From: DATKGL01 sp035510455
GTDB lineage: Bacteria > Patescibacteriota > Saccharimonadia > Saccharimonadales > UBA4665
Length of the DNA stretch: 25,868 nucleotides
Direction of reading: 5' to 3'
Assembly: GCA_035510455.1 (NCBI GenBank)
Contig: DATKHB010000019.1
Location: forward strand, 1 to 25,868
Shown: positions 13,266-20,091 of the stretch, one piece after another
Position numbering within the stretch: the stretch's first letter is position 1
Layout of the letters: every line of letters starts with the position of its first letter
The notes under the pieces: generated by a model
Databases searched by the model: none
What the model was told of the DNA's origin: nothing
What the model saw: only the letters and a program-made list of their open reading frames with translations
Made by a program: the position numbers and the translations under genes

Positions 13266-14504
13266 ATGCACGATCAGTCCCTACCGCATTATGTCGGACT
13301 TGATGTAGGAACAAGTACGGTTCGCTGTATCGTTGGCGTCGGTGACGTAGAAGACCCATCCAAAGCTTCAATCGTAGGCTTCGGGAAGGCACCTAATAAC
13401 GGTATGCGTAAAGGTTCGGTCATCTACGTTGATGATGTTGCTGAAGCCATCGCTCAGGCCGTTACGGAGGCCGAGAGACTATCTGGTATGCAGATCCACC
13501 AGGCTACCGTTAACATTAATGGTTCTCACGTCAGCGGTATCAATTCAAAAGGCGTCATAGCTATTAGTGCCGCTAACCGTGAAATTAACGACAACGACAG
13601 ACTAAGAGTCGAAGAAGCGGCTACTATAGTTCAATTACCCCCTAACCGTGAGATTGTTCAGGTATTCGCTAAGAATTATCGTCTAGATGGCCAGGATAAT
13701 ATTAAAGATCCAGTTGGCATGCAAGGAGTCCGGCTGGAGGTCGATACGCATATAGTGACTGCCTCGCTGCCCAGTCTAAGAAATCTTGACATGGCCCTGG
13801 AAAGGGTCCAGATAACTCCTAACAGACATACATTTTCCAGCTTAGCTGCGGCTGAAGCGGTGCTTAGTCGTCAACAGAAAGAGGCTGGAACGCTGCTGCT
13901 TGATATAGGAGCTGGCACAACCAATCTTCTGGTAATCGAAGACGGCGAGATACAGCACGTAGCTGTTTTGCCAATTGGCGGCCAAAATATAACTAACGAT
14001 TTAGCGATCGGTCTAAAAACAGATCTGGACATTGCCGAGAAGGTAAAAATTAATTACGCAACGCTTGAGGATAAGTCCAAAAAAGAAGCCATTAGCCTAG
14101 AAGCCAATAAAAAAACCCAGACTTTTAAAGTTAGTGAAATTGTAATGATTACTGAAGCACGAGTCGACGAAATCCTAGACTATATTGAGAAAGAGTTGCG
14201 TCTAATACAACGATCTCGCAAGCTTCCAGGAGGAGTAGTTCTGGTTGGAGGGACTGCTAAACTGCCTGGTATAGCCGAATTCACGAGAGAGAAACTTCAA
14301 CTGGCCGTCCGGGTAGGTAAACTACACAACATTAGCGGTCTAGTTGAGTCGGTAAATGACCCGTCAAATAGCACAGCAGTCGGCCTGATGCTGCTTGATA
14401 TGCTGCTGGCGCCAGTTGGCCATGATGGTCAATCGGGAGCTTTTAAGCAGAACACTAAATTTTTAGGATCGTTTAATCGGCTTTTAAAGTCCATTAGACG
14501 CTGA
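13266..14504 (+). CDS. ftsA: Cell division protein FtsA
   Basis: A 412-aa actin-like ATPase that anchors FtsZ to the membrane. YVGLDVGTSTVR (9-20) is phosphate 1, LLLDIGAGTTN near residues 213-223 is phosphate 2, and GGVVLVGGTAKLPGI near 322-336 is the adenosine loop. Domain 1C (SHINE-related, about 85-160) is present. The C-terminal end, NRLLKSIRR, with several basic and hydrophobic residues preceded by a linker, resembles the FtsA amphipathic membrane helix. It starts on a leaderless promoter and stops with TGA. ftsZ follows 110 nt later with its own promoter. Confidence 0.95.
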   Translation: MHDQSLPHYVGLDVGTSTVRCIVGVGDVEDPSKASIVGFGKAPNNGMRKGSVIYVDDVAEAIAQAVTEAERLSGMQIHQATVNINGSHVSGINSKGVIAISAANREINDNDRLRVEEAATIVQLPPNREIVQVFAKNYRLDGQDNIKDPVGMQGVRLEVDTHIVTASLPSLRNLDMALERVQITPNRHTFSSLAAAEAVLSRQQKEAGTLLLDIGAGTTNLLVIEDGEIQHVAVLPIGGQNITNDLAIGLKTDLDIAEKVKINYATLEDKSKKEAISLEANKKTQTFKVSEIVMITEARVDEILDYIEKELRLIQRSRKLPGGVVLVGGTAKLPGIAEFTREKLQLAVRVGKLHNISGLVESVNDPSNSTAVGLMLLDMLLAPVGHDGQSGAFKQNTKFLGSFNRLLKSIRR

Positions 14505-14510
14505 GCTAAT

Positions 14511-14532
14511 ATTTTGCTTGACTGTGCAAAAT
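14511..14532 (+). terminator. Hairpin after ftsA
   Basis: ATTTTGC (14511-14517) pairs with GCAAAAT (14526-14532). It has no T-tract, so it may be a weak terminator or mRNA 3' stabiliser between ftsA and ftsZ. Confidence 0.35.
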
Positions 14533-14548
14533 TACGGCCAATCACTTC

Positions 14549-14577
14549 TTGAAGTCTAATCTACTATGGTTTATACT
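14549..14577 (+). promoter_or_regulatory. Promoter of ftsZ
   Basis: TTGAAG (14549-14554), 17-nt spacer, TATACT (14572-14577). The expected start near 14584 gives a 31-nt leader with an AAGGGG Shine-Dalgarno at 14598-14603, 11 nt before the ATG. Confidence 0.8.
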
Positions 14578-14614
14578 CGCTCTTATTGATTGAGTAAAAG
14601 GGGATTTGAATAAT

Positions 14615-15946
14615 ATGCCACAAGTTGTACCTGCTATCGAGACATTTGCCCGTATTAAAGTAGTTGGAGTCGGGGGAGCCGGTGGAGCAGCAGTTGACCG
14701 AATGGTTGATGCTGGGGTTCACGGCGTAGAGTTTATCGCCGTTAATACTGATGCCCAAGCCTTACATCACTCAAAAGCTCAAACAAAGGTTCATATCGGG
14801 AAGGATACGACTAAAGGCCTAGGTTCTGGCGCTGATCCGTTAATTGGCCAACATGCTGCTGAAGAATCAATTGAGGAAATCACCAAGGCTCTCGAGGGAG
14901 CAGACATGATATTTATTACTATCGGTGCCGGAGGTGGTACTGGTAGCGGAGCCGGACCAATTGTTGCTCAGGCGGCCAGCGATCTAGGCGTGTTGGTAGT
15001 AGGTTTTGCCACCAAACCATTTGCTTTTGAAGGTGATAAACGTCAACGTAACGCCGAAACAGCTATAAATAATCTCCGTAAAAGCGTCGACACTTTAATA
15101 GTTATACCTAATGATCGTTTGCTCCAGACCATCGATCGCCAAACTCCGCTTCTCGAAGCATTCAAGGTTGCCGACGACGTATTACGCCAAGGAGTGCAGG
15201 GCATTTCAGATCTTATAACCGTGCACGGCTTAATTAATTTGGATTTTGCCGATGTTAAGACGGTTATGGTTAATGCTGGCTCAGCACTGATGGGAATCGG
15301 CCGAGCTAGCGGTGAGAACCGAGCTGTTCAAGCTGCCCAGCAAGCGATAGAATCGCCCCTATTGGAGGTTTCGATTGACGGCGCCAGAGGCGTACTATTT
15401 AACGTTATCGGCGGCAAAGATCTATCAATGCACGAAATCAACAGTGCAGCTGAACTAATCACCTCAGCTGCTGACCCCGAGGCTAACATTATATTTGGAG
15501 CGACCATAAATCCTGATCTAGAAGACGAAGTAATTATTACGGTTGTAGCTACTGGTTTTGACGCCTCTTATTTCTCGAATCGTAAGGAAACTGAACGAAA
15601 AACTAAAACCCCAGACAGCCCCCGTACTGCCGGGAGCTCATTAAGAGACCAAGATAAGGACATGAGCGATTTGGACATGACCTTAGATGAAAATAGCGAT
15701 GAGGAAGACGAATTTAACAAAGACCACCCCATAGCCAACATTTGGACACTGGACGAGGACCACGAAGAGGAAAGCAACAAAGACGAATCTGATAAAAGTG
15801 GTTCTGAATCAGAAGGTAAAAATGACAATGAATCTGATGACCACTCTTCAGGCTCAAATGTTATAGATGAAGAAGAGGTCGAAAAGCCATCGTTCCTGCG
15901 CAGGTTATCCAAGCGTCATCACAAGGATGAAGACGACCAAAACTAA
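14615..15946 (+). CDS. ftsZ: Cell division protein FtsZ
   Basis: A 443-aa tubulin-like GTPase that forms the Z-ring. The tubulin signature GGGTGSG is at residues 106-112. VGVGGAGGAAVDRM (17-30) is the first nucleotide loop, and the T7 loop NLDFADVKT is present near 209-217. The globular part ends near residue 320. The linker, about 320-425, is extremely acidic and serine-rich. The C-terminal peptide EVEKPSFLRRL matches the FtsA-binding consensus (PxFLRR) and is followed by a basic then acidic tail. ATG 14615 is chosen over TTG 14606 for Shine-Dalgarno spacing. FtsA is encoded just upstream. Confidence 0.96.
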   Translation: MPQVVPAIETFARIKVVGVGGAGGAAVDRMVDAGVHGVEFIAVNTDAQALHHSKAQTKVHIGKDTTKGLGSGADPLIGQHAAEESIEEITKALEGADMIFITIGAGGGTGSGAGPIVAQAASDLGVLVVGFATKPFAFEGDKRQRNAETAINNLRKSVDTLIVIPNDRLLQTIDRQTPLLEAFKVADDVLRQGVQGISDLITVHGLINLDFADVKTVMVNAGSALMGIGRASGENRAVQAAQQAIESPLLEVSIDGARGVLFNVIGGKDLSMHEINSAAELITSAADPEANIIFGATINPDLEDEVIITVVATGFDASYFSNRKETERKTKTPDSPRTAGSSLRDQDKDMSDLDMTLDENSDEEDEFNKDHPIANIWTLDEDHEEESNKDESDKSGSESEGKNDNESDDHSSGSNVIDEEEVEKPSFLRRLSKRHHKDEDDQN

Positions 15947-15961
15947 GAAGAAAATATTCAA

Positions 15962-15973
15962 AACGCTAGCGTT
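15962..15973. promoter_or_regulatory. Perfect 12-bp palindrome after ftsZ
   Basis: AACGCTAGCGTT, 15 nt after the ftsZ stop and 33 nt upstream of the nrdR -35. It has no T-tract or sizeable loop, so a protein-binding site is more likely than a terminator. Role unknown. Confidence 0.35.
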
Positions 15974-16005
15974 AATTCTGTACTAAATAATACAGCATAA
16001 ATTAT

Positions 16006-16064
16006 TTGCAAAGCGCTATACATAGAGCTATGATCTTATACATAGACGCTATATATGGTATAAA
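16006..16064 (+). promoter_or_regulatory. nrdR promoter with three NrdR-box-like sites
   Basis: TTGCAA (16006-16011), 17-nt spacer, TATGAT (16029-16034). CTATACATAG (16016-16025) lies in the spacer, TTATACATAG (16036-16045) just after the -10, and CTATATATGG (16049-16058) further on, next to a second TATAAA (16059-16064). These resemble the CTATATATAG core of known NrdR boxes. Spacings are 20 and 13 nt rather than the usual 31 bp, so autoregulation is likely but unproven. Confidence 0.65.
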
Positions 16065-16109
16065 ATTATAGCGATGGCACATTTATATTGAATAAAGGAG
16101 GTGTGCAAC

Positions 16110-16586
16110 ATGAAGTGCAGCCAATGTCAGAATGACGATACAAAGGTTATTGAATCGCGAGATGTGACAGATGGCGAAGCAATTCGTCGTCGTCGAGAAT
16201 GCACCAGTTGCCAGTATAGGTTTACAACTTATGAACGTATAGAAAGACCTCAACTGGTAGTTATCAAGAATAGCGGAGTTAGAGAACTGTTTAATCGGCA
16301 AAAATTATTAGCTGGACTCTACCGAGCATCTGAAAAAACAACTATTACAAGCATGCAATTAGAGCGATTGGTTAACGACATTGAAAAGGAGCTTCAAGCC
16401 TGCGGAGATCCGGAAGTTCGGTCGGCGTTTATTGGTGATCTGGTGATGGAAAACCTAGCCCAGCTGAACGAAGTGGCATACGTAAGATTTGCTAGCGTAT
16501 ATCGTCGCTTCAAGGATATAGCCGGTTTTGAAAAGGAACTGTCAGATATTCGACAACGAAAACTATCTAAAGTTCTTCAAAAATAA
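16110..16586 (+). CDS. nrdR: Transcriptional repressor NrdR
   Basis: A 158-aa repressor of ribonucleotide reductase genes. An N-terminal zinc ribbon (C3, C6, C31, C34) includes the conserved RRRRECTSCQYRFTTYER stretch near residues 26-43. An ATP-cone domain, about 49-135, senses ATP/dATP. The ATG at 16110 is 8 nt after GGAGG, better than the in-frame GTG at 16101. Its target nrdJ begins 136 nt downstream in the same direction, and both upstream regions carry palindromic box-like sequences. Confidence 0.96.
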   Translation: MKCSQCQNDDTKVIESRDVTDGEAIRRRRECTSCQYRFTTYERIERPQLVVIKNSGVRELFNRQKLLAGLYRASEKTTITSMQLERLVNDIEKELQACGDPEVRSAFIGDLVMENLAQLNEVAYVRFASVYRRFKDIAGFEKELSDIRQRKLSKVLQK

Positions 16587-16593
16587 AAAAGTC

Positions 16594-16628
16594 TTGAATA
16601 TCGAAAATAAAAGTACTATAACAATAGT
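16594..16628 (+). promoter_or_regulatory. nrdJ promoter with overlapping palindrome (likely NrdR operator)
   Basis: TTGAAT (16594-16599), 17-nt spacer, TATAAC (16617-16622). The -10 is embedded in the inverted repeat ACTAT-AACA-ATAGT (16615-16628), the arms of a NrdR box. A leader of about 95 nt follows to the nrdJ ATG. It contains CGAG/CTCG and AGAG/CTCT complementary segments but no recognisable cobalamin riboswitch. Confidence 0.7.
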
Positions 16629-16722
16629 TACGAGAAGAGAGACTCGGTGAGAGCTAACAGCGACACGTAGATGTCACGTACTCTAAACAAAAACAATTAA
16701 CATTAAACGAAGTGAGGGTAAT

Positions 16723-19512
16723 ATGGGACAAACAACCAGTTTAGCGGTTGAGCGTTTATTCACTCAACCCAAGAAAAGTGCTTATGAACAACTTAAGTGG
16801 GTTAAACGTAACTCAATAATCATAAATCCACAAGACAAGAAGCCAGTATTTGAGCAGAAAGATGTTGATTTCCCGGAAGGATGGTCACTAAACGCTATTA
16901 ATATAGTTGCTCAAAAATATTTTACAGGTACACCGGGTACAAAAAGCCGAGAGTCGTCACTTAAAGAATTAATTGATCGTGTGGCTGACACTATAACCCG
17001 ACAAGGGGTTCAAGAAGGTTATTTTGAGAACGACACCGAAACAGAAAACTTTCGAGAAGAGTTAAAGTACGTGCTAGCTACCCAGCGGGCCGCTTTTAAC
17101 TCACCGGTTTGGTTTAACATTGGTGCTCCAGAACGCGCTCAACAGGCTAGCGCCTGCTTTATTTTGGGTATTGAGGATACCATGCCAGCCATTTTAAACT
17201 GGTACGTTGAAGAAGGCATGATATTCAAGGGTGGATCTGGATCCGGGATTAATATTAGTTCGATACGGTCATCAATTGAGCCTCTAGGTAAAAGCGCCGG
17301 TACGGCCTCGGGGCCACTTAGCTTTATGCGTGGAGCTGATTCTTCGGCTGGGGCCATAAAAAGCGGCGGGAAGACAAGACGAGCTGCCAAAATGGTGATT
17401 CTCAACGTCGATCATCCCGACGTCGTTAGCTTTATATGGAGTAAAGCTATTGAGGAACGTAAGGCCAGAGTATTACAATCGGCTGGTTTTGATATGGACC
17501 TAGATGGCAAAGATTCCTTCTCGGTACAGTACCAAAATGCCAATATATCGGTTCGCGTAACGGATGAATTCATGGAAGCCGTCGAGAATGATCTGGATTG
17601 GGATCTTAGAGCGGTCACCACCGGAAAAGTACTTAAGACTCTTAAGGCTCGTGACATAATGAGGCAATTTGCCGAAGCTGCCTGGGAATGTGCTGATCCG
17701 GGCATGCAATACGATTCAACTATAAATAAGTGGCACACGACACCCAACGCTGGTCGCATAAACGGCAGCAACCCCTGTAGTGAGTACATGCATATTGATA
17801 ATTCGGCCTGCAATCTAGCCAGTATCAATCTGCTTAAGTATCTAAAAGATGACAACACTTTTGATATTCGAGCCTTTGAGCACACCGTTGACCTGATATT
17901 TACCGCCCAAGAAATCTTGGTTGGCTACAGTGAGTATCCAACTGAGAAAATAACCAAAAACGCCAAGGCTTATAGAGAGCTTGGTCTGGGTTATGCCAAC
18001 CTCGGAGCGCTGTTAATGGCTCAGGGTCTACCTTACGACTCTGACGAGGGGCGCGCTCAAGCGGCCGCTATTACAGCACTTATGACTGGTAGAGCCTACG
18101 CGGCCAGTGCCAAAATAGCCCGAAAAGTCGGACCATTTGCCGGATTCCATAAGGACAAAGAGAAAATGCTTGAAGTTCTGAGGATGCACCGTAAGGAAGT
18201 TTCCAAGATTGATGCTAGCTTAGTCTCCGAAGAGTTACTTAGCGCCGCAGCTAGTAGCTGGGATGAAGCGGTTGAACTTGGTGAGCTATACGGAGTACGC
18301 AATTCACAAGCTAGCCTTCTAGCGCCCACCGGGACAATTGGGCTGATGATGGACTGTGATACTACTGGCATAGAGCCGGATTTAGGACTAGTAAAGGTTA
18401 AGAAACTGGTTGGCGGAGGCACTATGAGCATTGTTAACCAAACGGTGCCCAGAGCGTTAAGAGCTTTAGGCTATTCGGACGACCAAGTTGACGATGTTGT
18501 AAGATATATTGATGTTGAAAAGACAATGATCGGTGCACCTCACCTCAAGAAAGAGCATTACCAAGTGTTTGCTTGTTCTATGGGTGACAATGCCATTCAC
18601 TACCTAGGCCATGTAAAAATGATGTCTGCAGTCCAGCCCTTTTTGTCAGGGGCTATTAGTAAAACTGTCAATGTGCCAGAAGAAGTAACCGTTGAGGATA
18701 TCGAACAGCTTCATATCGACGCCTGGAAAATGGGGATAAAGTCAGTAGCTATTTATAGAAACAACTCTAAAGTCGGTCAGCCTCTAAGTATGGCCAAGAA
18801 AGATGGAGCCGTACCTGGAATTACAGCCGCCGCAGCTGTTCCTTCTGAAGATCTAGTGATTGTTAAGGGTGCAGTCCGAAGACTCTTGCCAAGACGCCGC
18901 AATAGCCGGACCTATAAATTCCGCATAGCCGATCTTAAGGGTTTCTTTACGGTTGGTGAATTCGATGACGGTACCCCTGGGGAGATATTTATAATTGTAT
19001 CGAAACAGGGATCAACTCTACACGGACTCATGGACTCCTTTGCGATTACCATCAGCCACGGTCTACAGTATGGAGTCCCGCTTAAGAGTTTAGTAAGGGG
19101 CTTAATGGGCACCAGTTTTGCTCCCTATGGCATCACTGACGATCCAGATATCCGCACTGCTAGTTCCATAACAGATTATATTGTTCGTAGATTAGCTAAG
19201 GATTACTTGTCTTTCGATGATCAATTAGAACTAGGTCTAGCATCGCTAGCAGACAAGTCAGATGCCCAAATCACTTTTCTGGATGCTGAAGACAAGGCTA
19301 TCTCTCAGGATAAACAAGAGGTTAAGTCGGTTGGTGTTGATCAGTCAGTTGACGATATAGCTAATGATCAGACATCCAAGGTTACCGTAACTTCAACGCT
19401 CAAGGCTCAGGATTCTACCGCGCCGCTTTGTTACAGCTGCGGTAATCAGACTCAAAGAGCCGGTAACTGTTTCGTTTGTACCTCTTGTGGCTCAACAACC
19501 GGTTGCTCTTAG
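16723..19512 (+). CDS. nrdJ: Vitamin B12-dependent (class II) ribonucleotide reductase
   Basis: A 929-aa enzyme that reduces ribonucleotides to deoxyribonucleotides with adenosylcobalamin, oxygen-independently. NPCSE (350-354) carries the thiyl radical cysteine C352 with N350 and E354. C145 and C363 are the redox pair; the C352-C363 spacing of 11 equals that of Thermotoga maritima NrdJ (C322/C333). A large catalytic barrel runs to about residue 690. A TSCPD-like domain lies at about 720-830, and a cysteine-rich tail has C903, C906, C916, C919, C922 and C928, which may be zinc-binding and re-reduce the active site. The ATG follows GTGAGGG. It is transcribed after nrdR from its own palindrome-bearing promoter. 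No class I or III enzyme is seen in the window. Confidence 0.96.
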   Translation: MGQTTSLAVERLFTQPKKSAYEQLKWVKRNSIIINPQDKKPVFEQKDVDFPEGWSLNAINIVAQKYFTGTPGTKSRESSLKELIDRVADTITRQGVQEGYFENDTETENFREELKYVLATQRAAFNSPVWFNIGAPERAQQASACFILGIEDTMPAILNWYVEEGMIFKGGSGSGINISSIRSSIEPLGKSAGTASGPLSFMRGADSSAGAIKSGGKTRRAAKMVILNVDHPDVVSFIWSKAIEERKARVLQSAGFDMDLDGKDSFSVQYQNANISVRVTDEFMEAVENDLDWDLRAVTTGKVLKTLKARDIMRQFAEAAWECADPGMQYDSTINKWHTTPNAGRINGSNPCSEYMHIDNSACNLASINLLKYLKDDNTFDIRAFEHTVDLIFTAQEILVGYSEYPTEKITKNAKAYRELGLGYANLGALLMAQGLPYDSDEGRAQAAAITALMTGRAYAASAKIARKVGPFAGFHKDKEKMLEVLRMHRKEVSKIDASLVSEELLSAAASSWDEAVELGELYGVRNSQASLLAPTGTIGLMMDCDTTGIEPDLGLVKVKKLVGGGTMSIVNQTVPRALRALGYSDDQVDDVVRYIDVEKTMIGAPHLKKEHYQVFACSMGDNAIHYLGHVKMMSAVQPFLSGAISKTVNVPEEVTVEDIEQLHIDAWKMGIKSVAIYRNNSKVGQPLSMAKKDGAVPGITAAAAVPSEDLVIVKGAVRRLLPRRRNSRTYKFRIADLKGFFTVGEFDDGTPGEIFIIVSKQGSTLHGLMDSFAITISHGLQYGVPLKSLVRGLMGTSFAPYGITDDPDIRTASSITDYIVRRLAKDYLSFDDQLELGLASLADKSDAQITFLDAEDKAISQDKQEVKSVGVDQSVDDIANDQTSKVTVTSTLKAQDSTAPLCYSCGNQTQRAGNCFVCTSCGSTTGCS

Positions 19513-19546
19513 TGTAAGACCACGTCTCTCCAGAGCGTTAAGCTTA

Positions 19547-19555
19547 TGCTACAAT
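19547..19555 (+). promoter_or_regulatory. Extended -10 placing the thioredoxin-fold gene on a leaderless mRNA
   Basis: TGC-TACAAT (19547-19555), an extended -10, followed by 6 nt and the ATG at 19562. No convincing -35 was found, as usual for extended -10 promoters. It lies 34 nt after the nrdJ stop. Confidence 0.65.
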
Positions 19556-19561
19556 TCTAAG

Positions 19562-19825
19562 ATGAAGTTAGTTGTCTTGTATCGTCCTCAATCTGAATAT
19601 TCTCGGGTAGTTGAAGAATTTGTAGCTAGGTTTAAAAGACAATATCCTGAAAAAAAAGTTGAAGTTATCGATGTAGACAGCGCTCAAGGTATAAATCTAG
19701 CTGGTCTATACGACATCACTAGCTATCCAGCGATCCTGGCAATGACTGAGGATGGATCAATGTTAAATGGCTGGATGGGCCCGACCTTACCTCTAATGGA
19801 TGAGGTAGTCAGCTACGTCCGCTAA
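19562..19825 (+). CDS. Thioredoxin-fold protein lacking the CxxC motif
   Basis: An 87-aa protein with thioredoxin-like order: strand KLVVLYRP, helix, strand KVEVIDVDS, LAGLYDITSYPAILA with the cis-proline P56, then a last helix. Where glutaredoxins and thioredoxins have CxxC it has S11-E-Y-S14, and there are no cysteines at all. It cannot act as a dithiol donor; a binding or scaffold role is possible. It lies 49 nt after nrdJ and has its own extended -10. The start at 19562 is supported by that -10. Adjacent to nrdJ, it might have descended from the reductase's electron donor. Confidence 0.7.
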   Translation: MKLVVLYRPQSEYSRVVEEFVARFKRQYPEKKVEVIDVDSAQGINLAGLYDITSYPAILAMTEDGSMLNGWMGPTLPLMDEVVSYVR

Positions 19826-19828
19826 AGG

Positions 19829-19857
19829 TTGATAATCCATTAATCATAAGCTATAGT
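19829..19857 (+). promoter_or_regulatory. Promoter of the ileS T-box transcript
   Basis: TTGATA (19829-19834), 17-nt spacer, TATAGT (19852-19857). The expected start near 19864 gives a leader of about 228 nt that holds the T-box. Confidence 0.8.
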
Positions 19858-19863
19858 TTAACT

Positions 19864-20080
19864 TGTAATTTGGGAAATGCGGCCTATCCCTAAACAGATA
19901 GGAAAATGACTATCAATCATTTAGCAGCGGGAAGAAATTGACTTAATCAATATTAGACCCCGCCGGAGAAGTCCGTAAAAACAGCTACAACAAAGTGCTT
20001 TTGAGAAACGCCTCAAAGGAAACTGGATGGTACCACCCTGCAAGGGTTCCAGTAAATCCTAGTGAGGTGTTTTTATTTTT
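19864..20080 (+). promoter_or_regulatory. T-box riboswitch leader of ileS (uncharged tRNA-Ile sensor)
   Basis: The antiterminator is textbook: A1 ACTGGA (20022-20027), bulge TGGTACC (20028-20034, pairs with the tRNA 3' end), A2 ACCC-TGCAA-GGGT (20035-20047), A1' TCCAGT (20048-20053). Upstream, Stem III is TTTGAG (20000-20005) with CTCAAA (20012-20017). Stem I may be AATTT (19867-19871) with AAATT (19935-19939), then AAATG (19875-19879) with CATTT (19918-19922), capped by CCTATC/GATAGG (19883-19902). The likely specifier is ATC at 19912-19914, matching tRNA-Ile(GAU). The terminator stem is AAACGCCTCA (20006-20015) with TGAGGTGTTT (20063-20072), then a T-run. Confidence 0.85.
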
Positions 20081-20091
20081 TAAGGAGTGCT

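Noticed and set aside
15568..15912. Ser-rich frame antisense to the ftsZ linker
   Set aside because: The acidic GAN/TCN-rich linker automatically gives a long Ser/Leu antisense frame.
15962..15973. AACGCTAGCGTT as an intrinsic terminator of ftsZ
   Set aside because: There is no loop to speak of and no T-tract; it is listed as a palindrome instead.
16629..16722. Cobalamin riboswitch upstream of the B12-dependent nrdJ
   Set aside because: The leader is under 100 nt and lacks the B12-box; only small complementary segments are visible.
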